From NCBI GenBank assembly GCA_028280325.1, contig JANQLZ010000019.1, positions 1 to 40,125 of the forward strand: a stretch of 40,125 bases of DNA. The letters run 5' to 3'. A model generated the notes under the pieces. That model did no database searches and was not told the DNA's origin. It saw only the letters and a program-made list of their open reading frames with translations. The position numbers and the translations under genes were made by a program. This DNA is from Bacillota bacterium (lineage in GTDB: Bacteria; Bacillota; UBA994; PWPR01). Of the stretch, positions 17,621 to 25,767 are shown piece after piece; the first letter of the stretch is position 1; each line of letters starts with the position of its first letter.

Positions 17621-18980
17621 TCAATCAATTGCCCTGCGCATTACTATTGTAGAAGTCACGATAATTATCCTGGTCAGCGTTTCTGTGCTTTTATCTACCG
17701 CCCTGACTCTAAGCAATTATATTTTAGACAGATCATATTATGAGCTGACTACTACAGCCAAAAGCCTGGTGCAAATAGTTTTAAATTTCGGGATGAAGGA
17801 TTTTTCATTGGTAGAGGCCTTTATTCTCGATGAATCGATGGTTCAAGAGAGTACCAGGGTTGTCATTATGGACTATCACTTTAATATTAAGGTCACCACC
17901 GATACCGAGGTTTTTCCCAATATGGCCAGGCTGCCGGCAGATTTCCAGAGCGAGGTGCTGTCTGGCAAGCGCAATGGCTCGATCAAAGGCTATCTGTATG
18001 TGGTCGAAGAAATAAAAAGTATCACCGGCCACATTATCGGCTATGTATTAACCCTGAGCACCAGTCAGGAAACTATCTTGATTAGAAACAGTATCCTGTC
18101 CTCGGTTTTGCGAATAATCTTTGTAGCCAGCCTGCTGGGGATTGTGTTCTCAGGTTACATTACGCGACGCCTGATTGAGCCGCTGCAAAAACTTGAGACC
18201 CGTATCAGAGAGATAGCCAGTGGAGAGTTCGCTGGTGAAATTGAGGTTGAGCTGGACGATGAAATTGGTGGGGTAACCCGGGCTTTTAATGCCATGAGCC
18301 AGCAATTAGTGCTCTACCAGCAGTCGCAATCCCGGTTTATTCAGAATGCATCCCATGAACTGAAAAGCCCTTTAATGAATATTCAAGGGTACGCGGAAGG
18401 TTTACTGGAAAACATCTTCGATGAAGCTGAACGGGATAATGCCTTAAGGATTATTACGGAAGAGAGTCAACGGTTAAAAAATGTGGTTGAAGAACTGCTC
18501 TACATTAGTAAAATTGATGACGATCGCACCGCATTGAAATTCCAGAGGCTGAGTATCGCCGACGTTATTAACGATGCTATCCGCACTGTTTACACGCGGA
18601 TAAAGCAGCATCAGATTAAGCTTGAGGTTAATGTCGACGAGGAGCTGACCCTGGAGGGCAGTTACACCTATTTAGTGAGAGCCATCGCTAATGTTTTGGA
18701 TAATTCAGTCAGGTATGCAGAGTCCAAAATAACCATTGACGTCAGCAGAATTGAGCAGTATGTAAGAATAGTAATAATTGATGACGGCTCGGGATTTGCT
18801 GAGGAAGATATCCCCCATATATTTGAGCGTTTTTACAAAGGAGAGCTTGGCAATACCGGATTGGGTATGGCCATAGTCGCTGATATTATTCAAAAGCATG
18901 GTGGTAATATCGCAGTGGAAAACAGGCCCGAGGTAGGGGCGGCCATTATCATTCATATCCCGGCAGAGCTAGCTGACTGA
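17595..18980 (+). CDS. Membrane sensor histidine kinase with HAMP domain
   Basis: A 461-residue kinase partner of the preceding regulator. Membrane spans are about 14-37 and 165-185, enclosing an extracellular sensor region of about 125 residues with no domain I can name. A HAMP segment follows (about 186-240, RRLIEPLQKLETRIREI). The dimerisation box NASHELKSPLMN has the phospho-acceptor His254. The N box is NVLDNSVRYAES, and DDGSGFAEEDIPHIFERFYKG and GNTGLGMAIV are the ATP-binding G and F boxes. The ATG at 17595 is weakly served by GGGG; a TTG four codons on is possible. Its last 12 bases overlap the convergent PAP2 gene. Confidence 0.95.
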   Translation: MGTNLVKNSQSIALRITIVEVTIIILVSVSVLLSTALTLSNYILDRSYYELTTTAKSLVQIVLNFGMKDFSLVEAFILDESMVQESTRVVIMDYHFNIKVTTDTEVFPNMARLPADFQSEVLSGKRNGSIKGYLYVVEEIKSITGHIIGYVLTLSTSQETILIRNSILSSVLRIIFVASLLGIVFSGYITRRLIEPLQKLETRIREIASGEFAGEIEVELDDEIGGVTRAFNAMSQQLVLYQQSQSRFIQNASHELKSPLMNIQGYAEGLLENIFDEAERDNALRIITEESQRLKNVVEELLYISKIDDDRTALKFQRLSIADVINDAIRTVYTRIKQHQIKLEVNVDEELTLEGSYTYLVRAIANVLDNSVRYAESKITIDVSRIEQYVRIVIIDDGSGFAEEDIPHIFERFYKGELGNTGLGMAIVADIIQKHGGNIAVENRPEVGAAIIIHIPAELAD

Positions 18981-19577
18981 GGTCTTATCAAAGCTGGCTA
19001 TATACAGGAAGAATCCAAGTCCGGCAAACAGCCCGGCGATAACATCAGACAGGTAATGGACATGCAGTATTACCCGGCTGGCTGCAATCAAAGCAGCCAG
19101 CAGGTACATTGACAGCCTGATATACAGGCGCTCTTGTAAGGTTTTACTCAGTATAAAAGCAACCATTGCATAAAAGCACATGCTGACCATGGCATGGCCG
19201 CTGGGAAAGCTGAAACCACGCGCAGCTACCAGATGAGGCAGCGGTGGCCGGGGTCTTTGTATGATGATTTTAAGCAGGTAATTGAGAATAAAGCAGCCCA
19301 GCGAGGAACATAGCAGCAGATATGGCAATCTGTCGTTAATTTTAAGGCGATAGATGTACCAGAGGATTAAGAGAGTGACAAAGCTAATGAAGTAACCCGA
19401 TCCCAGGTGGGTGATCAGAGTGAAAAAGCTGCTCAAAGCAGGTCGGGCTGTGCCGCGCACCCAGTTGTCGACCCTGCTGTCCAGTAGATCAAAAAAACCA
19501 TATTGGACCATGGTCGACAGAATCACAAAGATAAACGCCAGGCCAAGCGGGTATTTATATTTTTTTATAGTTGTCAT
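18969..19577 (-). CDS. PAP2-family membrane phosphatase
   Basis: A 202-residue integral membrane phosphatase with about six spans. The three-part PAP2 active site is complete: KIIIQRPRP (KX6RP), FPSGHA (PSGH) and SRVILHVHYLSD (SRX5HX3D). Likely substrates are undecaprenyl pyrophosphate, phosphatidylglycerol phosphate or other lipid phosphates. The start at ATG 19577 follows TGAGGAAAG; the upstream ATG at 19607 has no ribosome binding site. It converges on and overlaps the histidine kinase by 12 nt, so no terminator fits between them. BcrC-type undecaprenyl-PP phosphatase is one option but cannot be distinguished here. Confidence 0.9.
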   Translation of the reverse strand: MTTIKKYKYPLGLAFIFVILSTMVQYGFFDLLDSRVDNWVRGTARPALSSFFTLITHLGSGYFISFVTLLILWYIYRLKINDRLPYLLLCSSLGCFILNYLLKIIIQRPRPPLPHLVAARGFSFPSGHAMVSMCFYAMVAFILSKTLQERLYIRLSMYLLAALIAASRVILHVHYLSDVIAGLFAGLGFFLYIASFDKTSVS

Positions 19578-19626
19578 AAAATCTTTCCTCACATTAGTAA
19601 TTCGCATGTGTCTATAAGTAGAGCTC

Positions 19627-19651
19627 GTAAAATGGCTTTAAGCCATTTTAC
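19627..19651. promoter_or_regulatory. 25-bp perfect palindrome upstream of the PAP2 gene
   Basis: GTAAAATGGCTT, one central T, then AAGCCATTTTAC: perfect 12-bp arms with a 1-nt centre. It lies 50 bp upstream of the PAP2 start and about 40 bp past the terminator of the DUF1540 gene. It could be an operator for a dimeric regulator or a back-up terminator hairpin. Confidence 0.4.
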
Positions 19652-19692
19652 CCTAATTATCGGTGTCTGAACAGTGGCGTTTGCCATACAGA

Positions 19693-19736
19693 TAAAAAGG
19701 CCTGATTTCTCAGCATAAAAATCTGAGAAATCAGGC
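19693..19736 (-). terminator. Intrinsic terminator of the DUF1540 gene
   Basis: GCCTGATTTCTCAG (19700-19713) and CTGAGAAATCAGGC (19723-19736) form a perfect 14-bp stem with a 9-nt loop. On the minus strand the stem is followed by CTTTTTATC, a proper T tract. It ends the transcript 48 bp past the DUF1540 stop. Confidence 0.85.
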
Positions 19737-19783
19737 GTTTGTATTGTAATTTACCTCATCAACCTGATATGGCCCACTGATGC

Positions 19784-20131
19784 TTATTCCGGATCATAGG
19801 TTGTGCACTCACTGGTTTCACTCAATGAAATATCTATCGAATCGGCATGGCAGTAGCCATCTTTACTGTTGTGTTTGCATTTTTCCACCTGGCACATAGC
19901 CACAGGATTGACATTTGCCGAATCATGCCTGTTTTCAAGACCTGAGTAATTGATATTGGCGCTGTAAACCAGGTTATCTGCTCCCTCGTACTGAGGCCGA
20001 TAGGTGTTGCAGATAGTCTCCTGATCAGCAGTACTGTTGTTATAGTTAATTTCCACAGCTTGCGCGCTGCACCTTTCTCCACCCAGGTTATGGGCACATT
20101 CATCGACATTACATTTTACTTTTGTTTCCAT
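19784..20131 (-). CDS. Cysteine-rich protein with two DUF1540 repeats
   Basis: A 115-residue soluble protein made of two copies of the DUF1540 cysteine motif. The first (about 5-45) has CNVDECAHNLGGERC and then CNTYRP. The second (about 77-113) has CQVEKCKHNSKDGYC and then CTTYDPE. Four Cys per repeat suggest a small metal site. A linker without cysteines joins them. The family is common in spore-forming Firmicutes and has no proven function; metal binding is inferred. AAAGGGGGA precedes the ATG, and a strong terminator follows, so it is probably monocistronic. Confidence 0.88.
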   Translation of the reverse strand: METKVKCNVDECAHNLGGERCSAQAVEINYNNSTADQETICNTYRPQYEGADNLVYSANINYSGLENRHDSANVNPVAMCQVEKCKHNSKDGYCHADSIDISLSETSECTTYDPE

Positions 20132-20245
20132 AATAATCCCCCTTTAATACCAGTATGGTCTTATTACAGAAAAAATATTTATTAAAACTCACCGGAGAGC
20201 TGTCATTTCCTCTTTTAGGTCTGTCTATAGCTTATCAGCTGGCGA

Positions 20246-21127
20246 TCAGCGATGATGAACATAATATGAGTTAGCGTCCAGGGGGGCAAATTTGTAGCCC
20301 ATGGCGCTGAGCTGCTCAATTAAAGTGGGCAGTGCTTTCAAGGTAGATTCCTTGCTGGCCAAATCGTGCATTAAGACAATAGAGGTCTTGGTGTGCTTGA
20401 CATTACTAACTACTTTTTTGACCATATCCTCGGCCCGGGGAGGGCTTTTTGTTCCATCCTGACTATCGACATTCCAGTCAAAATACTGATACCCCTCGCT
20501 CAAAATCCGTTTAGCTATGGCCTTAATTCTGGCAACACTTGTCAAAGTATTTGAGGTGCCGCCGGGGAATCTGAATATTTTAGTTCTCTGGCCGGTGGCC
20601 TGGTAGATAAGATCATCCATTTTGTAGACATCTTCCATGAAGGCCTCGGTTGACTGATATATTTGACCATAGTTATGGCTGTAGGTATGGTTGCCAATAG
20701 CATGACCTTCATCAACTATCCTCTTGTACAGGCGGCGAGCATTTTCAGTATCGTGTCCAATAACAAAAAAGGTGGCCTTAACATTATATTTCTTGAGAAT
20801 ATCCAGAATTGGCTCGGTATGAGGGCTCGGGCCGTCGTCAAAGGTCAGGTAAACAGTCTTTTCAGGGGGGTGGGGTACCTGTACGCCATTTAGCCTGTCA
20901 ATCCGTTCCTGATAATCCTTTAAAGCAGCCTGCAGTTTCTCATTCTCTTGAATCAGACTGGTATTTTGATCTTTGGTAGCAGTTAATTCGTTTTTAAGAC
21001 CCTCGATCTCCTGCATTAGTTTGTTGTGATTCATTCTCACATACATAATATTTAATGCCACTACTAAAACCAGGAATAATCCGATTAAAACTCTGGTCCA
21101 AGTTTTTTCTTTAAATACTATACTCAT
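20246..21127 (-). CDS. Membrane-anchored polysaccharide deacetylase (NodB domain)
   Basis: A 293-residue protein expected to deacetylate N-acetylglucosamine or N-acetylmuramic acid residues of the cell wall. A single membrane span at about 10-29 anchors it. Residues about 32-75 are a charged coiled-coil stalk. The NodB domain starts near 87 with VYLTFDDGPSPHTEPIL, where the second Asp binds metal. GNHTYSHNYG supplies the HX3H zinc pair, and FRFPGGTSN and the C-terminal VLMHDLAS are further active-site motifs. It is transcribed away from the Na/Pi carrier. The spacing of the ribosome binding site (AAAGGGTCAGGAAG) is ambiguous but the ATG is the first available. Confidence 0.92.
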   Translation of the reverse strand: MSIVFKEKTWTRVLIGLFLVLVVALNIMYVRMNHNKLMQEIEGLKNELTATKDQNTSLIQENEKLQAALKDYQERIDRLNGVQVPHPPEKTVYLTFDDGPSPHTEPILDILKKYNVKATFFVIGHDTENARRLYKRIVDEGHAIGNHTYSHNYGQIYQSTEAFMEDVYKMDDLIYQATGQRTKIFRFPGGTSNTLTSVARIKAIAKRILSEGYQYFDWNVDSQDGTKSPPRAEDMVKKVVSNVKHTKTSIVLMHDLASKESTLKALPTLIEQLSAMGYKFAPLDANSYYVHHR

Positions 21128-21508
21128 CTTCCTGACCCTTTCCTGCCTGTTATCTATCTACAGTATAAATGATTAATGACATATTACAATCAATAAAATA
21201 TGGAACTGCTATATATAGAATGAATTTTGCAGATATTAGTTCCCAAAATAATAAAATTAATACTGTTAACCCAACAGTCAGTTGGCAGTTGGCCTGCCAG
21301 AGCCTGTTCAACAGTTGTTTTCAGGCAATTCCTGTAAATTATCAGGGTAATGTTCCTGATTTAACACACATTTTAGCAAGTAATATCTGAATTTTAGCAA
21401 AATATAATGATATTCTAGCTTATTTTTATTATAATAGTAATCGTGTTTTGCAAAAATGTTTGCACAATTAGAGATAAACAAAAACACTATTATCGAGGAG
21501 CGTCAAAA
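21128..21508. other. Divergent intergenic region, deacetylase / Na-Pi carrier
   Basis: AT-rich. It holds a good plus-strand promoter (21407-21435) and a 6-bp inverted repeat (21449-21464). A 73-codon open frame within it has no ribosome binding site and no recognisable content. Confidence 0.5.
21407..21464 (+). promoter_or_regulatory. Promoter and candidate operator of the Na/Pi cotransporter gene
   Basis: The -35 ATGATA (21407-21412, 4 of 6), a 17-bp spacer and a consensus -10 TATAAT (21430-21435) place the start near 21442. Just past it, TGCAAA-4 nt-TTTGCA (21449-21464) forms an inverted repeat where a repressor would block elongation or a short leader hairpin would form. Confidence 0.45.
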
Positions 21509-23122
21509 ATGTTAAATTTTTCAACTATGGGCATGAGCCTGGTTGCTGGACTGGGTTTGTTTATCTATGGGATGCAGTTGATGGCAGGAGGGCTGCAAAA
21601 GGTTGCCGGAGACCGAATGCGACGTCTATTAGAAGTGCTGACTTCAAATGCCTTGCTGGCTGTCTCTGTTGGCACAGTTGTTACAGCTATAGTTCAGAGC
21701 AGCAGTGCGACCACAGTGATGGTCATCGGTTTTGTCAACGCCAGCTTAATGACCCTGAGGCAGGCTGTAGGGGTGATCTTGGGGGCCAACATTGGTACAA
21801 CTATTTCGACCCAGATGGTTTCCTTTAAACTGACCCATTTTGCACCTGTGGCAATTGGATTGGGCGTTGTGTTGCTGATGTTCGGCAAAAAGAAAAGCAC
21901 CAAAGATCTGGGGGAGATATTCCTGGGTTTTGGAATACTTTTCTTTGGTATGGCAACTATGGGATCGGCAATGAAGCCACTGCGTACCTACCAGCCGTTT
22001 ATCGATTTAATGACCAGTGTTGCAGCCAGACCGTGGCTGGGGGTGGCCATTGCGGCGGTGTTTACAGCCATTATTCAGAGCAGTAGTGCGACAACAGCTA
22101 TCGTCGTGGCCTTGGCTTCGCAGGGACTGATAAGTTTTCAGTGTGCGATTCCTTTAATTTTAGGAAGCAATATTGGAACAACAATAACCGCCTTGCTGGC
22201 ATCAATCAATACCTCGCTGACATCACGGAGAGCGGCAGTAGCCCATGCCTTATTTAATATTGGCGGGGTAGTGTTATTTATGCTCATTCTCAAACCCTTT
22301 TCCAATCTGGCGATGGCCACCTCGGTGCTAACCGAACGTCAGATCGCCAATGCCCACACTATCTTCAATATTGCTAATACAGTTTTAGTTTTACCCTTCA
22401 TTAATCTTTTTGTCCGGTTAATTGAAAGAATAGTGCCCGGAAAAGAAAAGGTTGTGGAAGAACCCGATCCGTGCCATGCTATTTACCTGGATAAAATGCT
22501 GTTGAGCAATCCTTCTATTGCTCTGGGACAGGCTACCAGAGAGATCTTCAGAATGGGGGAGCATGCGCTGGAGATGCTGAGTACTACGGAGACCGCCTTT
22601 TTAACTGAAGACCGCAACCTGATTGACAAAGCTTTTGAGATCGAGCAGACTATCAACTGTCTGGAGCGGGAGATTATTGACTATTTAGTAGATATCTCGC
22701 AGAATAGTTTGACAGAGGAGCAGTCTGTTAGGCTTAATTACCTGTTTGAATGTGTTAACGATGTGGAGAGGGTGGGGGACCACACTGAGAACATAGCTGA
22801 ACTGGTGGTCACTAAAATAGATAAAAAGCTGCCTTTTTCCAAACAAGCTTATGAAGAACTGGACGATATCTATAACAAGATTAAAAAAATGGTCGAGGAT
22901 AGCTTAGAGGTGCTTAAAGAGCATAATGAGCCCCTGATTAAACGAGTAGGTGAGGAAGAACAGCAGATCGACTTGCTGGAGGCTCAGCTCAGGAAATCTC
23001 ATATCAAAAGGCTGAGCGATGGAACCTGTCATCCTCAATCTGGCATTATCTACCTGGATATAATCTCTAATTTTGAACGCATTGCTGATCATGCCAACAA
23101 TGTATGTGTGCGCAATTTATAA
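21509..23122 (+). CDS. Na+/phosphate cotransporter family protein with PhoU-like domain
   Basis: A 537-residue membrane protein of the NptA/YjbB type, moving inorganic phosphate with sodium. Two inverted repeats carry the hallmark QSSSATT motifs (VQSSSATTVMVIGF and IQSSSATTAIVVAL), each followed by a GxNIGTT motif (ILGANIGTTIS, ILGSNIGTTIT). Residues about 350-537 are a PhoU-like helical domain, with ECVNDVERVGDHTENIAE and SNFERIADHANN. The start at 21509 follows GAGGAG at good spacing; an earlier in-frame ATG at 21443 has none. The protein ends at a palindromic terminator shared with the convergent peptidase gene. The direction of phosphate flow is not decided by sequence. Confidence 0.93.
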   Translation: MLNFSTMGMSLVAGLGLFIYGMQLMAGGLQKVAGDRMRRLLEVLTSNALLAVSVGTVVTAIVQSSSATTVMVIGFVNASLMTLRQAVGVILGANIGTTISTQMVSFKLTHFAPVAIGLGVVLLMFGKKKSTKDLGEIFLGFGILFFGMATMGSAMKPLRTYQPFIDLMTSVAARPWLGVAIAAVFTAIIQSSSATTAIVVALASQGLISFQCAIPLILGSNIGTTITALLASINTSLTSRRAAVAHALFNIGGVVLFMLILKPFSNLAMATSVLTERQIANAHTIFNIANTVLVLPFINLFVRLIERIVPGKEKVVEEPDPCHAIYLDKMLLSNPSIALGQATREIFRMGEHALEMLSTTETAFLTEDRNLIDKAFEIEQTINCLEREIIDYLVDISQNSLTEEQSVRLNYLFECVNDVERVGDHTENIAELVVTKIDKKLPFSKQAYEELDDIYNKIKKMVEDSLEVLKEHNEPLIKRVGEEEQQIDLLEAQLRKSHIKRLSDGTCHPQSGIIYLDIISNFERIADHANNVCVRNL

Positions 23123-23144
23123 AAGCTCGCCTAGGCGAGCTTTT
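23121..23144. terminator. Bidirectional palindromic terminator
   Basis: AAAAGCTCGCCT and AGGCGAGCTTTT form a perfect 24-bp palindrome with A and T ends, so it serves both the Na/Pi carrier gene and the convergent M24 gene. It overlaps the stop codon region of the former. Confidence 0.85.
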
Positions 23145-23154
23145 GCTTGTTCAA

Positions 23155-24339
23155 CTAATTTATTAACCAAATTTGCTGCTGTGGCTCGGTTAAGAACCGG
23201 CAGCCATCCTTGGTGATGACAATGTTCTCTTCCTGGGAGACATAGCCGTGCGCTGTGTGGATGCCAAACTCTAAGGTGTAAACCTGGCTCTCTTCAACCT
23301 GAGCGTAAGCACGGGCGCCGTAGCGTTCCCAGCGTGGGCCCAGTATTCCGCCGCCGTCATGAGCCCATATGCCAACCTGGTGGCCGAGGGCATGGAGGTA
23401 TTCTGGATAGCCGTGTTCTGCCAAAGTGTCTCTGGCAATCTGATCAATCTTGTAGCCTTCAACCCCGGGCTTAATAGCCTGGGCCGCTCTTTGAATACCT
23501 AACTGCACGGTGTTAAAGGCTTTAAGAACTTCTGCTGGAGGGGCAGTCTCTCCCTCGCGTAAAACATACCACAGGCGCTGCAGATCGGCACTGTAGCCTG
23601 CCTTTTTAACCCCAAAATCCAGATGGAGCACGTCCCCTGGTTTAAGCGGGACATCCCCGGGGGGCAGATGTCCGGAGGTGGAATCTGCACCACAGTCTAC
23701 ACCGGGATTATGATCTTTGTCCCAGGCAAACTGCAGATCTCTGCGGCGCATTTCACGATGCATGAATTCTGCAATCTGCTTTTCTGTCCAGCCAATCTCA
23801 ATATTCTCTGTCAACAAATCAAATAAGCTCACGGTTTCGTCGACTGCAGCTTGAATCCGCTGCAGCTCATCACTGGTCTTTCGGCCGCGCAGGCTGGAGA
23901 GCAGCTGGTCAGCAGATATTAATCTGTTTAAGTACGGGGTGTCTTTCAGAAATTTACAGAGTCTTTTATACATCCCTAAAGATAAACCGTCAGCTGAAAC
24001 ATTGTCTGTCGAATAATTGATCGCAATTTGCTGGGGGTTTAACTCTGTCAGAACTTGCAGCAGGTCTGGTTTAATGCTTTGAGTATAGGGAATAACCCGA
24101 TCATAAACCTCCAGCCTTTCAATATTGCCATGGTCGCCTTTGCCGGTAATGGCAATTTTGCGGCCGTCTTTGGAAATAAGGAACGCTGCCTGCCAAACGA
24201 CATTGGTGCCGGCAATAAAATGTAGAGCCGGGTCATATGACTCAATGGTTTCTCGCACAAAAGTCAGCCAAACGTCGATCTCCAGTTCCTTTAAAATAGC
24301 TACAGCCTGATCTACTTTTTGCTTAATTAAACTGGTCAT
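23155..24339 (-). CDS. M24-family metallopeptidase (Xaa-Pro peptidase type)
   Basis: A 394-residue protein with a creatinase-type N-terminal domain (about 1-160) and a pita-bread M24 catalytic domain (about 165-390). All five metal ligands are visible: the two Asp of HLDFGVKKAGYSADLQR, the His of ALGHQVG, the Glu of TLEFGI and the last Glu in SQEENIVIT. It should remove an N-terminal residue before proline, or split an Xaa-Pro dipeptide, with two Mn or Co ions. AGAGGTAGCCC precedes the ATG. It lies 21 bp after a second M24 gene of near-identical length, probably in the same operon; that neighbour lacks most ligands. Confidence 0.92.
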   Translation of the reverse strand: MTSLIKQKVDQAVAILKELEIDVWLTFVRETIESYDPALHFIAGTNVVWQAAFLISKDGRKIAITGKGDHGNIERLEVYDRVIPYTQSIKPDLLQVLTELNPQQIAINYSTDNVSADGLSLGMYKRLCKFLKDTPYLNRLISADQLLSSLRGRKTSDELQRIQAAVDETVSLFDLLTENIEIGWTEKQIAEFMHREMRRRDLQFAWDKDHNPGVDCGADSTSGHLPPGDVPLKPGDVLHLDFGVKKAGYSADLQRLWYVLREGETAPPAEVLKAFNTVQLGIQRAAQAIKPGVEGYKIDQIARDTLAEHGYPEYLHALGHQVGIWAHDGGGILGPRWERYGARAYAQVEESQVYTLEFGIHTAHGYVSQEENIVITKDGCRFLTEPQQQIWLIN

Positions 24340-24360
24340 GGGCTACCTCTCTTTCAATAT

Positions 24361-25539
24361 TTACTGACAGATTAAACTGGCCCAGTCTCGTGGATAGTTG
24401 GTAATAATCTCAAAACCTCTTTCGGTAATAACTCCGGTGTCAGAATGACGAAAGCCGCCCAGCCCGGGGACATAGATACCCGGCTCAACACAGACCACCA
24501 TTCCGGGTTGCATCAGAGAATCATCTCCGATATCAAAGAACGGAGCCTCATGGCCTTCCAGGCCAATGCTGTGACCCTGATGGTGGCGCCAATATTCCCA
24601 GAGATTATGCTTGTCAAAAAAGCGGCGAACTTCAGTATCGACCACACTGTAGGGATCACCGGGTTTAATTGCGCCAAAAGCTATCTCTTGGGCCTCTTTC
24701 ATCAGGTTAAAGTAATATTGCTGTTTTTCTGAGGGCAGTCCGACAAACATGGTGCGTTCCAGTTCACTGCGATAGCCGCCAATGTTGCCTCCGGCCCCTG
24801 TTACCAAGGTGTCTCCTGCTTGAAAAGTAGCATTTATCGTCATCGAATGGGGCAGAGCTGAATGGGCTCCGATTTGCCCGCGGTAGCCAGCGCCAACGCC
24901 CCGGCCGCCCATGGCTACATAACGTTCGCCGAGAGTCTCAATCATTTGCTGGGTTGCTTCCATGGAGGCCTGCATGGAAACCTGAATCTCGCTTTTTCCG
25001 GGACTGGTGTATCTCTGCAGCAACTGATGGGCCAGGTCGCCCCAACGAGCGCTTTCGCGGATCAATGCCAACTCTGCCGGGGATTTAATCATGCGCATTT
25101 CGACAATGTAATCAGTTAAGTAATCAAGTCTTAGCTGAGGCATCAGTTCCTGCAGCCGTGGACCTCTATAGCCGTTTACAGCGGGGTAACCCGCTCCATC
25201 AGCACCTATGGCCTTGTTGTCAAGTTTCATTGCTGCGAACAGATCCTGCAATTGGTACATCGGGTGAATCTCTCCGGGGTATTCAGGGTATGAAACAGCT
25301 CTGTCAACAGCGGTATCGATCAGGCAATGCTCTTTTTCCAGTTCCGGTACAAACATGACTGACTCTGTAGTGTTCATAACTAAAGCCATAGGCCGCTCAG
25401 TGCTGGAAAAATTGAATCCAGTCAGATAGAAGATAGTGTTGTTTCCAAAAAAGCAGGCCCCATGCAGATTGCGCTTTTCCAGCTCAGCACGGATCAACTG
25501 TTGCCGACGGCGGTGCTCGTCCAAACTAATCTTAAGCAT
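24361..25539 (-). CDS. M24-family protein with degenerate metal site
   Basis: A 392-residue paralogue of the next gene with the same two-domain layout. The fold is well supported (HHQGHSIGLEGHEAP, CVEPGIYVPGLGG), but three of five metal ligands are changed. The first Asp is Gly248 in VTGAGG, the second is Glu259 in SELERT, and the last Glu is Ser in FRHSDTG. The His and one Glu remain. It may be a metal-independent hydrolase like creatinase, or a non-catalytic partner. I remember similar GAGG/SELERT/RHSDT sequences in haloarchaea, so this is a coherent subfamily rather than a decaying gene. The start at 25539 is 7 nt from GGGAGGG; an ATG at 25545 is too close. Confidence 0.88.
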   Translation of the reverse strand: MLKISLDEHRRRQQLIRAELEKRNLHGACFFGNNTIFYLTGFNFSSTERPMALVMNTTESVMFVPELEKEHCLIDTAVDRAVSYPEYPGEIHPMYQLQDLFAAMKLDNKAIGADGAGYPAVNGYRGPRLQELMPQLRLDYLTDYIVEMRMIKSPAELALIRESARWGDLAHQLLQRYTSPGKSEIQVSMQASMEATQQMIETLGERYVAMGGRGVGAGYRGQIGAHSALPHSMTINATFQAGDTLVTGAGGNIGGYRSELERTMFVGLPSEKQQYYFNLMKEAQEIAFGAIKPGDPYSVVDTEVRRFFDKHNLWEYWRHHQGHSIGLEGHEAPFFDIGDDSLMQPGMVVCVEPGIYVPGLGGFRHSDTGVITERGFEIITNYPRDWASLICQ

Positions 25540-25767
25540 TAACATTCCCTCCCTTATGGTTATTACATCCTATATATTCCAATCCAATTTGTAAAATCCT
25601 GCCTTTCAGCTGCTCTCCAGTAAAATTTAATTGCACCAGCCTCGGTTTGTGATAAAATTTAAGAGTATTTTCTGATACGCTATTGGCTGGCTTTGCAGCT
25701 GTGGGCAGTAGTAGTACCAGAGGTCGGCTTAATCAACAGAAAAGATATAGAATTAGGGAGATGCCGG

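Noticed and set aside
21169-21390. 73-residue plus-strand frame between the deacetylase and Na/Pi genes
   Set aside because: No ribosome binding site and no recognisable content; the region is better read as a divergent promoter.
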